Source of the DNA: Mucilaginibacter_A sp964236465
GTDB lineage: Bacteria > Bacteroidota > Bacteroidia > Sphingobacteriales > Sphingobacteriaceae
Assembly: GCA_964236465.1 (NCBI GenBank)
Contig: CAXSBZ010000001.1
Span: 1 to 64,000, forward strand
Reading direction: 5' to 3'
Length of the DNA stretch: 64,000 nucleotides
Both the position numbers and the translations under genes were made by a program. Positions 1-8,393 of this stretch are shown here, in pieces. The notes under the pieces were generated by a model, which saw nothing but the letters and a program-made list of their open reading frames with translations, was not told the DNA's origin and ran no database searches. Each line of letters opens with the position of its first letter. Within the stretch, counting starts at the first letter, position 1.

Positions 1-1833
1 ACCTTTCATTTCCGACACAATTTCACTAATAGTGATCTGCTCATATTCGGCATCCATTTTGCCGGCTTCAATTTTGGACAGGTCGAGGATTTCATCGATT
101 AAATTCAGCAAGCCTCGCCCCGAACTCAAAATCACGCTGGCTGATTCTACTTGTTCCTCCGTCAGGTTAGCCTCATCATTTTCTGATAAATACCTTGATA
201 AAAGTAGTATTGAATTTAACGGCGTGCGCAACTCGTGCGACATATTGGCCATAAATTCTGTTTTATATTGCGTGCTAATCTCCAGTTCTTCTGCTTTCCG
301 CTGGATTTCCTGGTTCCGTTCCACAATCACCTGGTTGCGCTCCTGCAGCAAATGGCTGCGTTCTTCCAAAACCTGGTTGGATTGCTCCAGTTCTTCCTGC
401 TGCACGCGCATTTCCTCGTCGGATAGTTGCAACTTTTGCGTATAAGCTTCCAGTTCGGCATTCATGTTTTCGAGTTCGCGCTGCCGCTTTTCCAGCTCTT
501 CGGCCTGCAATTGCGTACGTTCCAATAACAATTGCAAGGCTTCATTTTTTTGTGCCGAATTAAGTACAATTCCAATATTGGGCATCATCCGCTCCAAAAA
601 TTGAATATTTTTATCTGTATAAACTGTTGTTGAAGCCAGCTCGATCACGCCCAAAGTTTGGCCTTGATAGCAAATCGGAAAAGCCACAACATCCGCCGGT
701 TTGATCTCGCCACCGGCATATTTCAGGCTGACACTGTTTTTATCGATGTTTTTTTGGCGTACCATTTTCTGGTTGATGGCGCACTGGCCACTCAAGCCCT
801 GGCCCAAAACAATTTCCTGTTCCGGTGATGATAAAGCATAACTGCTTTTTAAGTGCAGCAAATTGTGATCAAGCAGATAAAATGCGCCCAATGAACTATC
901 AGAATAAGCAGTTAAATACTCCAGGATGGCTTTGATGAGGCTTGGCAAAGGCTGGCCCAGCATCTTCGTATTTAAGCCGTTTGCACCTTTTTGCATCCAC
1001 TCGTTTTCTGCCAGGTTATCAAACGCAAACTCCAATGAATCGGCCATTTTGTTTAGATAGCCGGAGAGAATACCTAAAGTTTCTTGCTCGGCACCTTTTA
1101 AACGGGTTTTATAATCACCGCCGGATATACGGCTGGTAATATCTTGCACAATCGCTAACCGCCTGGCTGTCAGTTGTTCTTTTTCCTCTAAACCAATACG
1201 CAGTTTGATGTTTTCCTGGTATTTTTTCCGCAGCTTCAGGTAATAACGGACTGCAATAAACAACGAAAAAATACTTGTCAGAATGATGATCAGCGGCGTA
1301 AAAGCGATTAAAAAACGCTGTAGTGCCGTAGCTTGAGACAGAACCGCTTTTTCCCGGTTTTCCATGTTGAGCACTGTTTGGCGCAACGCATCCATTTCAA
1401 TTTTTCCTTGTTTCAGCTGCTGAATACTGATACTTTCTCCCGAACGTTTTTGATCGATCAATTGTCCCAGCCGTTTTAGTCTTACAGCCATGGCATTTTG
1501 TAACTGAACCAGGTTAGCTTGCTGCGCAGCATCGTCAATGGTTAGCTGCCGTACTTCTTTTATCGCACTAAAAATCTTTTGATCGGCACCAATGTAGGGC
1601 TGCAAAAATTCCTCCTCACCCGAAAGCAGAAAACCTCTTTGTGCAGTCTCCGCATCTTTCATGGTTGAAATGATGGATTCCAGCTTATAAATCACATCAT
1701 TGTTCTGATCAACATTTTGGGCATTGGCCAGCAAACTTTGGATACTGAGATACGAGGCAACCGAACTGATGATAACCAATAGCAAAGACAGCCCGAAACC
1801 TATTTTTAAATCGCGATTGATTTTGGTTTTCAT
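1..1833 (-). CDS. CHASE3-GAF sensor histidine kinase, C-terminus cut by window edge
   Basis: Membrane histidine kinase reading leftwards out of the window, so the ATPase domain is not visible. The reverse frame opens at ATG 1833. It shows an N-terminal membrane helix, a periplasmic CHASE3-like helical region containing DAETAQRGFLLSGEEEFL, a second membrane helix near 1260-1330, a HAMP-like segment, a GAF domain (about 600-960), a long coiled coil rich in E, Q and R, and the phosphoacceptor box MSHELRTPLNSI. It lies 15 bases downstream of the receiver-kinase gene on the same strand, so the two probably form one operon. The signal sensed cannot be told. Two copies of the dispersed motif lie inside (184-210, 1551-1577), with a weaker one at 731-757. 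Confidence 0.85.
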   Translation of the reverse strand, partial: MKTKINRDLKIGFGLSLLLVIISSVASYLSIQSLLANAQNVDQNNDVIYKLESIISTMKDAETAQRGFLLSGEEEFLQPYIGADQKIFSAIKEVRQLTIDDAAQQANLVQLQNAMAVRLKRLGQLIDQKRSGESISIQQLKQGKIEMDALRQTVLNMENREKAVLSQATALQRFLIAFTPLIIILTSIFSLFIAVRYYLKLRKKYQENIKLRIGLEEKEQLTARRLAIVQDITSRISGGDYKTRLKGAEQETLGILSGYLNKMADSLEFAFDNLAENEWMQKGANGLNTKMLGQPLPSLIKAILEYLTAYSDSSLGAFYLLDHNLLHLKSSYALSSPEQEIVLGQGLSGQCAINQKMVRQKNIDKNSVSLKYAGGEIKPADVVAFPICYQGQTLGVIELASTTVYTDKNIQFLERMMPNIGIVLNSAQKNEALQLLLERTQLQAEELEKRQRELENMNAELEAYTQKLQLSDEEMRVQQEELEQSNQVLEERSHLLQERNQVIVERNQEIQRKAEELEISTQYKTEFMANMSHELRTPLNSILLLSRYLSENDEANLTEEQVESASVILSSGRGLLNLIDEILDLSKIEAGKMDAEYEQITISEIVSEMKG

Positions 1834-1848
1834 GAAACCGGCGTATTT

Positions 1849-2979
1849 TTAACTGTTTAAACTTTGCTCCTGATAAACCGGCAGCGTAAAATAAAAAGAA
1901 GAACCTCTGCCCGGTTCGCTGTTTACACCATAGCGGCCGTGGTGCCGTTTGATAATTTCGGCACAAATGTACAAGCCCATGCCCAGGCCCTGAAAACGGT
2001 TGGAAGATTCTTCTACGCGATAAAACTTGGTGAACAGATTAGCCTGTTTATCCTTAGGGATCCCAATCCCGGAATCGGTGATGTTGATCATAATTTCATC
2101 ATCTGAAAGCCGGGATACATCAACCAAAATCTCGGATGAATTGGGCGAATATTTTATGGCATTGGTTAAGTAGTTGAGTATCACCTGTTCTATACGGAGC
2201 TGATCCCCGTAAATCTTTGTATTTGCCTGCCCGGTTTTGATGATGGTATGGCTTGGATAAGTTTGCCGGATAATATCAACTGCGTTATCAATAATCGGGT
2301 CAGCATCGTAAACGCCATTTTTGAAATCCAGTTTTCCGCTTGCAATTTTAGAAGTATCCAACAAATCGTCGATCAAAATATTCAGCTTTTCCAATTGCTG
2401 GCGCGTGCGGTCGAGGTATTTTCTGGCCTCGTCTTTCATATCCCGTTCAAATGAACGTTCCACCATTTGCATATAGCCTTTGATCGAGGTCAGCGGTGTT
2501 TTCAGTTCATGGCTGGCCATTGAAATAAACTCATCCTTAGTTTTCTCTGCTTGCTTTCTGAACTCAATTTCCTCTACCAGAACCTGCTGCATATTTTGCA
2601 AAGCGGTAGTTTGTTCGTACAGTTTGATAAAAGTTTTTATTTTGAGGATGAGCACATCGGGATCAAACGGCTTCACCATATAATCCCGGCCGCCGGAAGC
2701 ATAACCTTTGCTGATAAATTGCTTGTTGACGTTTACAGCCGATAGAAAAATAATCGGAATATCTTTGGTTTTGCTGTAGCCCGAAATAGATTCTGCTACT
2801 TCAAAACCATCCAGGCCAGGCATTTGAACATCTAAAAGGATAAGGTCGTAATTATTTTTGAGGACTTTTTTCAAAGCCTCTTCACCAGACAAAGCAGAAT
2901 CAATCTCAAAATGGTGTTTATCAAGAATTCTTTTTAATGCAATTATATTTTCAGGCTTATCATCAACTATTAATATCAT
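1849..2979 (-). CDS. Response regulator receiver fused to histidine kinase
   Basis: Cytoplasmic receiver-kinase hybrid of 376 residues without membrane segments. Residues 1-120 form a receiver domain: acidic pair D6/D7, phosphoacceptor D50 in LLDVQMPG, and K103 in VKPFD. A short helix leads to the dimerisation domain with H157 in SMASHELKTPLTSIKGY. The ATPase domain follows with the N box (NYLTNAIKYS), G1 (DSGIGIP) and G2 (GLGMGLYI). Receiver-first kinases of this kind usually take phosphate from a partner kinase and tune a second output. The downstream CHASE3 kinase, 15 bases away, is the obvious partner. No DNA-binding output domain is present nearby. Confidence 0.9.
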   Translation of the reverse strand: MILIVDDKPENIIALKRILDKHHFEIDSALSGEEALKKVLKNNYDLILLDVQMPGLDGFEVAESISGYSKTKDIPIIFLSAVNVNKQFISKGYASGGRDYMVKPFDPDVLILKIKTFIKLYEQTTALQNMQQVLVEEIEFRKQAEKTKDEFISMASHELKTPLTSIKGYMQMVERSFERDMKDEARKYLDRTRQQLEKLNILIDDLLDTSKIASGKLDFKNGVYDADPIIDNAVDIIRQTYPSHTIIKTGQANTKIYGDQLRIEQVILNYLTNAIKYSPNSSEILVDVSRLSDDEIMINITDSGIGIPKDKQANLFTKFYRVEESSNRFQGLGMGLYICAEIIKRHHGRYGVNSEPGRGSSFYFTLPVYQEQSLNS

Positions 2980-3093
2980 GCCATCTGTTATATAAGATCA
3001 GGTTTAATTATAAAATACTTTCTTTTTTACGTAAAGGCTTTATAAAACGATTAAAACTATTTTTTCTAAAAACTGAATTCTTATTTTAAAACC

Positions 3094-4053
3094 TCATTTC
3101 TTTTCAACATTGCCCTGCGGAGGCAAAACATCTACATCGCGCTCTACTTCTGTTTGCTGCACATGGACGGCATAATCTGCCGGTGCTATTTGTATCCCGT
3201 AAAACTCTGCATAAGACTGTGTAAACTCGGCACCGAAATATAGGATAGCTGCTGTATAATAAACCCAAACCAGGATCACGATCAACGAACCTGCCGCACC
3301 ATAAGTTGAGCCTGCCCCGGTTGTGGAAATATAAAAACCAATCCCGAAACGGCCAACCATAAATAAAACTGCGGTAAACAAAGCACCGGAACGCACATCT
3401 TTCCAACTGATTTTTACGTCGGGCAAAACCTTGAATATTACAGCAAAAAGTGTGGCAATCACCACAAAACTAATAGCTATGTTTAGGATATTAACAAATA
3501 TAACTGTTATGTCAGGTAGAAAACGGGTGAGCACACCGCTTAAAGCAATTACTAAACCATTGATAACCAGTGATACAATCAACAAAAACCCTAAAGCTAC
3601 TATTAAGGATGAAGACAACAAGCGGTCTTGCAACAGTTTTAACCAGCCGCGTTTCGGTTTGGCTTTAACTTTCCAAATGATGTTGATTGATTCCTGGATT
3701 TCTACAAAAATGGTAGTTGCGCCCAGCAATAAAGTAACACTGCCGATTACGACAGCAGAGGTGGTTTTGCCGGACAACTGCATATTTTTGATTACATCCT
3801 GCACTTGTTTGGCGGCCTGGTTGCCTATCAACCCATTTATCTCACCAAAAATTTTATTGTTGATTGCATCCTTGCCGTAAAGCGCGCCTGCAACGGAGAT
3901 CATCAGCAACAGCAACGGTGCTAATGAAAAAACAGTATAATAAGCTAATGCTGCGCTCAGCTTCAAGCCTTTATCATCCAAAAAACCATTAAAAGCACCT
4001 GAAATGATTTTGAAACCATTTTTGAATGCTTCTTTTGTGAAGTATTTTTTCAT
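3094..4053 (-). CDS. YihY/BrkB family inner-membrane protein
   Basis: Integral membrane protein of 319 residues of the YihY/virulence factor BrkB family; the molecular function of the family is not established. Family signs are the N-terminal GLKLSAALAYYTVFSLAPLLLL segment and the C-terminal GAAGSLIVILVWVYYTAAILYFGAEF helix, with six hydrophobic stretches in total. The open frame extends to 4143, but a promoter-like element lies at 4092-4120 inside that extension and the family starts at MKKYFTKEAF, so the start is placed at 4053. The C-terminal tail is hydrophilic and charged (VERDVDVLPPQGNVEKK). It is divergent from the gene at 4257. Confidence 0.9.
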   Translation of the reverse strand: MKKYFTKEAFKNGFKIISGAFNGFLDDKGLKLSAALAYYTVFSLAPLLLLMISVAGALYGKDAINNKIFGEINGLIGNQAAKQVQDVIKNMQLSGKTTSAVVIGSVTLLLGATTIFVEIQESINIIWKVKAKPKRGWLKLLQDRLLSSSLIVALGFLLIVSLVINGLVIALSGVLTRFLPDITVIFVNILNIAISFVVIATLFAVIFKVLPDVKISWKDVRSGALFTAVLFMVGRFGIGFYISTTGAGSTYGAAGSLIVILVWVYYTAAILYFGAEFTQSYAEFYGIQIAPADYAVHVQQTEVERDVDVLPPQGNVEKK

Positions 4054-4091
4054 TTGATTAAAGTTTTTATTCTTGTAATTTGCCTTGCGCC

Positions 4092-4120
4092 CAAATTTAC
4101 AATAAACCTGATTACGGCAA
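4092..4120 (-). promoter_or_regulatory. Bacteroidota-type promoter for the YihY gene
   Basis: On the minus strand TTG (4120-4118), an 18-base spacer and TAAATTTG (4099-4092) fit the -33 TTG / -7 TAnnTTTG pattern of the Bacteroidota primary sigma factor. It lies upstream of the chosen start at 4053 and inside the longer frame, which argues against the start at 4143. Confidence 0.55.
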
Positions 4121-4179
4121 CCAGCTATTTTAATGTTTACCAAAATACTGATAAAGTATTAACTTTAAACGCGCAGCTG

Positions 4180-4275
4180 ATGCTGTTTTTACCGGCATAA
4201 AATTGGTAAAAGCAACAGGCAAGCAGCCTTAAATTTTTTTAGAACCGCCCAGTTTTATGTTGATAAAAACAGCAT
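4180..4275. repeat. Inverted pair of the dispersed 27-base motif
   Basis: Forward copy at 4180-4206 (core ATGCTGTTTTTACC, tail AAAATTGG) and reverse copy at 4249-4275 (core GATAAAAACAGCAT). The second spans the start codon of the next gene and supplies its first seven codons. Confidence 0.88.
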
Positions 4276-4793
4276 TTTCTTTTTTGCTTAGTTTGATTGT
4301 TTTCAGCTTTGCACAGGCCGCTGAAGTGCATTTGAACCAGTTTATGTTGAAAGAAAACCCGTTTGCAAAAGATGAAGTAGCGGTTGTTGCCACAGATTCT
4401 GCCGGAACGGTCCAGGAAAATATCAACGGTTTGTTCCGTTTTACGGTAAACGGTTTCCAGGAAGAGCTGAAGTTTGAAAACGGCACAGCTTTTTATCACC
4501 ACAAATTAGAAAAATCAAGTTTTTTGTACCTAAAACACGGAGACGAATATTCCTCTCATGCCAATTTGTTTTACATTTATAAACACGATTCCAAGCTCGA
4601 TCCTTACAAAATCAGCTGGAAAGTGCTGGTTGCCATTCCGATCATCCTGCTTTTGCTGGGCTACATGTTCAAGCGGTTTATCATTATTGCCATTGTCATT
4701 TTCTGCTTTTTCAGTTACTTCAATTACCATGGCGGCATGAGTTTGAGCACGTTTTTTGAAACGATTTTTGATGGCTTGAAACACGTATTTTAA
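4257..4793 (+). CDS. Secreted or membrane protein of unknown function
   Basis: Protein of 178 residues that I do not recognise. Residues 1-22 form a signal peptide (hydrophobic SFLLSLIVFSFAQA with AQA before the probable cut). A soluble part of about 100 residues follows, then two adjacent hydrophobic helices (VLVAIPIILLLLGYMF and FIIIAIVIFCFFSYF), suggesting a periplasmic domain tethered by a C-terminal hairpin. The start ATG 4257 lies within a copy of the dispersed motif. The stop overlaps by four bases the stop of the convergent barrel gene. Confidence 0.7.
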   Translation: MLIKTAFSFLLSLIVFSFAQAAEVHLNQFMLKENPFAKDEVAVVATDSAGTVQENINGLFRFTVNGFQEELKFENGTAFYHHKLEKSSFLYLKHGDEYSSHANLFYIYKHDSKLDPYKISWKVLVAIPIILLLLGYMFKRFIIIAIVIFCFFSYFNYHGGMSLSTFFETIFDGLKHVF

Positions 4794-7165
4794 AACGGCA
4801 TGCCGATACCAAAGTTCAGCTGCATGAAACTGTATTTTTCGCCGTTGTTGTTTTTGTAATCATTTTTGAAGGTTCCGGAACTAAACAGTTCGCTCAAATG
4901 ATTTACCAAAACCCACTGATCGCTGCCACTGAACTGCGGATCTTTAAACTTAAAACCGGCATCCAACCGGAAAACGAAGAAGTTTAAATCCAACCGGATG
5001 CCTGTGCCGATGCCGATGGCAGTAGTTTTGGGTAAAGAAGCCAGGCTGAATTTCCCAGCCGGAACTTCATCTTTCAACCGCCAAACGTTGCCAATATCGC
5101 TGAAAAGTGCCCCTTTTAACTTTGATCCGAAAAAGTTATCCGCAATTTTGTAGCGATATTCTGTATTGGCCACAATTTTTACTTCGCCAAACTGATCCAA
5201 ATATTTAAACCTGGCACGCTGATCATTATTGGCATAAAAAGTAGCGCGATTAAAACCGCCCGGCCCAAGCGTGCGCGGCAGCCAGGCACGCATATCGTTG
5301 GCACCGCCCACATAAAAGTTTTTCTCAAAAATCAGCTGGCTGCTATTGCCATAAGGAACGCCCAAACCAGGGTTCAGCCTGAAAATAAACTGCTTTTCGC
5401 CACCCAGGCTTTTGTAAAAACGTAGATCAGCCTCGCCTTTAATGTATTGCGAAAAAACCTGTCCAAAAATAGTACGCTGGCCAAGGGTGTCTTTTTTTGC
5501 ACCAGTTATTTTGCTAATCAAAGCCAGAGAATTGCCGCCCAAATCTACACTTCCCCTAAAAAAAATAAAGTTCTGGTAACTGGTCAGCAAGCTGTAATTG
5601 CGCGAATAAGTATATTGGCTGCCGGCTGTAAAAACGGTGCGGCCGATCAGATAAATATACGAATAGCGGTTTTGAGCAAGCAGATCCTGAGCTGCCAGCG
5701 GATTAATGCGTCCGGTAGAAAATTCGATATTTATAGGCGTAAAAGAATGCAGGCGGCGGTTATTTTCAGCCCAATCGTAGGTGATCGAGTTGATGATACT
5801 TTTCCGGGCCACCAATCCGTTTTGATAAAAATACTGAAAATTGGAGGCAAAAGTAGTATGCGGAATGCCAAACCTACCCAAACTATGGATATTAAACGGC
5901 GAAATGATACCGGGATAAACCAGGTTTGCGCCAATTTTAAAATCCTGATTTTGGATACTATTGTTTAGTGCAGCCTGCTCCTGCGCGTTATCATACAAGA
6001 TGCTGTAATTGAATTTGAGCTGCAAAATTTCCGCTCCGCCAAAAAGGTTACGGTTGGTGTAAGTATTGGCCAGGTTGAAACCGTAACGTCCGTTGTTGAA
6101 AATAAACTCGCCATCCACACGGTTAGACATTTTTTTGAGCGGAACCAGTTCGATCTTCGTATCCAAACGGTTGGTGCTGTCGGCCGTCTTTTGATAAGAC
6201 GGACTCGGCACATTCCGAAAAACATTCAATTCGGATAAACGCGTAGTGGTCAAAGTTTGATTATCAATATTATAGATTTGCCCTTTTTTCTGAAAGATGT
6301 AATTGGTGATGGTTTTGGGTTTAAATTTTTCCGAAAAATCCACAAACCGAAATTGCGAATCCAGTTGCAGCGTATCCGCCTGGCCGCGTTTGCGCCCGGA
6401 GCTTCCGGTGATAGAAATCAATGTATTGTTGATCGTAAATTTGGTATGCCCGTCTTTTTTGGCCGGATTATCCACCACCAAATCCACATTTACCAAACCG
6501 TTGTTCAAAGCCGTATCTACCGAAAAACCAATGTATTGCCGATAAAAATCGTAGTAACCGTTCCGCTTCATCAACTGATAAAACTGTTCGCGGTCGTAAG
6601 CCAAACTATCTGCATCGTATCTTTTATTGGCCTTAATATGCGAGATCAAGTTTTTGTTGGATCGATATAAACCTACCAGTTTCGGATCAGCAATACTATC
6701 GCCAAACCGCTGCACTTTAAACAAAACACCGGGCGTAACATTAAAAATCAGCTCTGCTTTTTTGTCTTTTATTTTGATTTCATTTGCAACAGAAGCTTTC
6801 AAAAAGCCTTTGTTTTGCAAATATTTTTGAATCTGGAGCCGGGAAAATTCTACCAGATTGCTATCCAAAATGGCTGGTGGTTCGCCAAAAGCTTTTTTTC
6901 CATTTTTGCTGAAAAGATAATACAGTTGCAGGTTTACCGCGCTGTTGGGCTGCTGCTGCTTATCTACATAATTTTTGGCAGGCTCGGCAAATTCTTCTGC
7001 TACACCTTTGATCGTAATTTTTCGCACCAAAGCCTGGTTGTCTTTCAAACGCCGTGTGAGGCTGCAACCCGAAACCAGGATCAGGCTAAAAATACTTAAA
7101 ATTGTAACCGAATAAAGTTTAGCGTACACGTATGGTCTCAAATCAGATCTCTTTTTTAAAATCAT
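4790..7165 (-). CDS. BamA/TamA family (Omp85) outer-membrane lipoprotein
   Basis: Outer-membrane barrel of 791 residues in the Omp85 superfamily, which includes BamA (barrel insertion) and TamA. The N-terminus has a lipoprotein signal with lipobox LVSGC (C34), periplasmic POTRA-like repeats (to about residue 330), then a long stretch of alternating amphipathic strands, and it ends in MPF, the terminal phenylalanine typical of such barrels. Lipid-anchored Omp85 proteins of this kind are common in Bacteroidota and probably help insert or export surface proteins; the substrate is unknown. The ATG at 7165 overlaps the divergent methylase start (7132) by 34 bases; a GTG at 7129 would avoid overlap and still leave a complete lipoprotein signal. 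Confidence 0.85.
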   Translation of the reverse strand: MILKKRSDLRPYVYAKLYSVTILSIFSLILVSGCSLTRRLKDNQALVRKITIKGVAEEFAEPAKNYVDKQQQPNSAVNLQLYYLFSKNGKKAFGEPPAILDSNLVEFSRLQIQKYLQNKGFLKASVANEIKIKDKKAELIFNVTPGVLFKVQRFGDSIADPKLVGLYRSNKNLISHIKANKRYDADSLAYDREQFYQLMKRNGYYDFYRQYIGFSVDTALNNGLVNVDLVVDNPAKKDGHTKFTINNTLISITGSSGRKRGQADTLQLDSQFRFVDFSEKFKPKTITNYIFQKKGQIYNIDNQTLTTTRLSELNVFRNVPSPSYQKTADSTNRLDTKIELVPLKKMSNRVDGEFIFNNGRYGFNLANTYTNRNLFGGAEILQLKFNYSILYDNAQEQAALNNSIQNQDFKIGANLVYPGIISPFNIHSLGRFGIPHTTFASNFQYFYQNGLVARKSIINSITYDWAENNRRLHSFTPINIEFSTGRINPLAAQDLLAQNRYSYIYLIGRTVFTAGSQYTYSRNYSLLTSYQNFIFFRGSVDLGGNSLALISKITGAKKDTLGQRTIFGQVFSQYIKGEADLRFYKSLGGEKQFIFRLNPGLGVPYGNSSQLIFEKNFYVGGANDMRAWLPRTLGPGGFNRATFYANNDQRARFKYLDQFGEVKIVANTEYRYKIADNFFGSKLKGALFSDIGNVWRLKDEVPAGKFSLASLPKTTAIGIGTGIRLDLNFFVFRLDAGFKFKDPQFSGSDQWVLVNHLSELFSSGTFKNDYKNNNGEKYSFMQLNFGIGMPF

Positions 7166-7881
7166 TACAACAAAAGAAGCACCGGAAAGCGCATGGCTTG
7201 TTTCTGGTGGAAGGGCTGAAATCTGTTACAGATTTTTTGCAATCCAATTTTTATACGATAAAAACAGTATATCATACCGAAAATTCAGCGTCAAAAATGC
7301 TGAAAGTTTCGGGTAATATAAAGTTTCAGGAAGTTTCTGCCCGGGAGCTGGAAAAGATCAGCAGTTTGAACACGCCGCAAGAAGTAATTGCGCTGGTAGA
7401 AATCCCAGATCAACAAAAATTAGAACCACAAACGCTGGCCGGAAAATTTACGCTGATGCTTGACGGCGTGCAAGACCCGGGAAATCTGGGCACAATCATC
7501 CGCACGGCCGATTGGTTTGGCATCGCGCAAATTATTTGTTCTGTAGATACGGTTGATGTTTATAACCCAAAAGTGGTGCAGGCCACGATGGGTTCGCTTT
7601 CGCGGATCAAAGTAAATTATACCGACATACTGTTTTTACTGCCCCAAATTAAGCAAGCGGTTTTTGGGGCGATGCTGGACGGAGAAAATATTTATCAAAC
7701 TGATTTTGGTACAGAAGGGTTGATTTTGCTTGGAAACGAAGGCAACGGCATCCGGCCGGAAATCCTGCCGCTGATCAACAGAAAGATTACGATACCACGT
7801 GCCGGAAGAGCAGAATCTTTGAATGTAGCCATTGCAGCGGCCATTTTTTGCAATGAAATCAGTAGAAATAGGTTGAAATAA
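7132..7881 (+). CDS. TrmH/SpoU family RNA 2'-O-methyltransferase
   Basis: SPOUT-fold RNA ribose methyltransferase of 249 residues, using S-adenosylmethionine, acting on rRNA or tRNA; the target base cannot be told. The N-terminal substrate-binding part shows KHRKAHGLFLVEG. The three SpoU motifs are clear: DPGNLGTIIRTADWFG (motif 1), LGNEGNGI (motif 2) and IPRAGRAESLNVAIAAAI (motif 3), which form the knotted cofactor site. The first residues NQISFLKSLQQKK match the family, so the ATG at 7132 is well supported although it overlaps the divergent barrel frame. Two copies of the dispersed motif lie inside (7244-7270 and 7627-7650). Confidence 0.93.
   Translation: MVSNQISFLKSLQQKKHRKAHGLFLVEGLKSVTDFLQSNFYTIKTVYHTENSASKMLKVSGNIKFQEVSARELEKISSLNTPQEVIALVEIPDQQKLEPQTLAGKFTLMLDGVQDPGNLGTIIRTADWFGIAQIICSVDTVDVYNPKVVQATMGSLSRIKVNYTDILFLLPQIKQAVFGAMLDGENIYQTDFGTEGLILLGNEGNGIRPEILPLINRKITIPRAGRAESLNVAIAAAIFCNEISRNRLK
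7244..7270 (-). repeat. Dispersed 27-base motif inside the TrmH-family gene
   Basis: Reverse copy: CCAATTTT, spacer, core GATAAAAACAGTAT. Full match in all parts, inside coding sequence. Confidence 0.88.
7627..7650 (+). repeat. Dispersed motif copy inside the TrmH-family gene
   Basis: Forward copy with core ATACTGTTTTTACT and tail CAAATT; the second in the same gene, in opposite orientation to the first. Confidence 0.7.
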
Positions 7882-7883
7882 AA

Positions 7884-7914
7884 ATTGACCGGCAACAATA
7901 ATTTACTATTTTTG
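7884..7914 (+). promoter_or_regulatory. Promoter of tRNA-Cys
   Basis: TTG at 7884-7886, a 20-base spacer and TATTTTTG at 7907-7914 fit the Bacteroidota -33/-7 pattern. The tRNA starts 15 bases further on. Confidence 0.6.
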
Positions 7915-7928
7915 CAGGCTTAAAATAA

Positions 7929-7999
7929 GGTCGGGTGGCCGAGTGGCTAGGCAGAGGTCTGCAAAACCTTTTACAGCGGTTCGAATCCGCTCCCGACCT
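7929..7999 (+). tRNA. tRNA-Cys (GCA)
   Basis: Acceptor stem GGTCGGG (7929-7935) pairs with CCCGACC (7992-7998), followed by discriminator T. The anticodon arm AGGT-CTGCAAA-ACCT shows anticodon GCA for cysteine. The T arm AGCGG-TTCGAAT-CCGCT is intact. Length 71 bases; the CCA end is not encoded. Confidence 0.95.
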
Positions 8000-8025
8000 C
8001 AGCAAAAATTTAAAAAACAAAGATT

Positions 8026-8199
8026 ATGGGTGTTACGCGTTTAAAAAGAAAAGATAGAAAAAATAAAACTGTTTCCCGTTTGGAAGTACAACATTTAAAA
8101 TTAGCAACGGATTTAGAATTAGGCTCCCGCTCTGCTCAACCTAAAAACGACCAGCTGGCGAAAAACAACGAAGCAATCCGTATTGCTTTAGGCCAGTAA
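8026..8199 (+). CDS. Small basic protein of 57 residues
   Basis: Short open frame starting MGVTRLKRKDRKNKTVSRLE and ending IRIALGQ. The N-terminal half is very rich in Lys and Arg, the C-terminal half in Gln and Asn. Its ATG lies 26 bases after the tRNA-Cys gene with no obvious promoter or terminator between, so the two may share a transcript. A high positive charge suggests nucleic-acid or ribosome contact, but that is inference. I recall similar short basic proteins in related genomes without an assigned function. Confidence 0.7.
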   Translation: MGVTRLKRKDRKNKTVSRLEVQHLKLATDLELGSRSAQPKNDQLAKNNEAIRIALGQ

Positions 8200-8264
8200 G
8201 CTTCTTTTGTAGGTTAAAAATATAAATCCTGTTTGCTTTATGGCAAGTGGGATTTTTTGTTTTT

Positions 8265-8380
8265 GTCATTTCGACCGGAGGGAGAGGTCTTCATCAAACT
8301 GTTATTGATTTTATAATGATAAAAGAAGTATGTTGTCCTTACTGCTTTGAAGAAGACCTCTCCCTTCGGATCGAGATGAC
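8265..8380. repeat. REP-like inverted repeat with a motif copy in its loop
   Basis: Left arm 8265-8292 (starts GTCATTTCGACC) and right arm 8352-8380 (ends GATCGAGATGAC) are near-complete inverse copies. They belong to the 'gtcatttcgac' palindromic repeats common in Bacteroidota gaps. The loop carries a reverse copy of the dispersed motif at 8306-8331 (core GATAAAAGAAGTAT). This fills most of the 194-base gap between the small basic gene and pyrD. Confidence 0.85.
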
Positions 8381-8393
8381 AACAAGGCAATAT

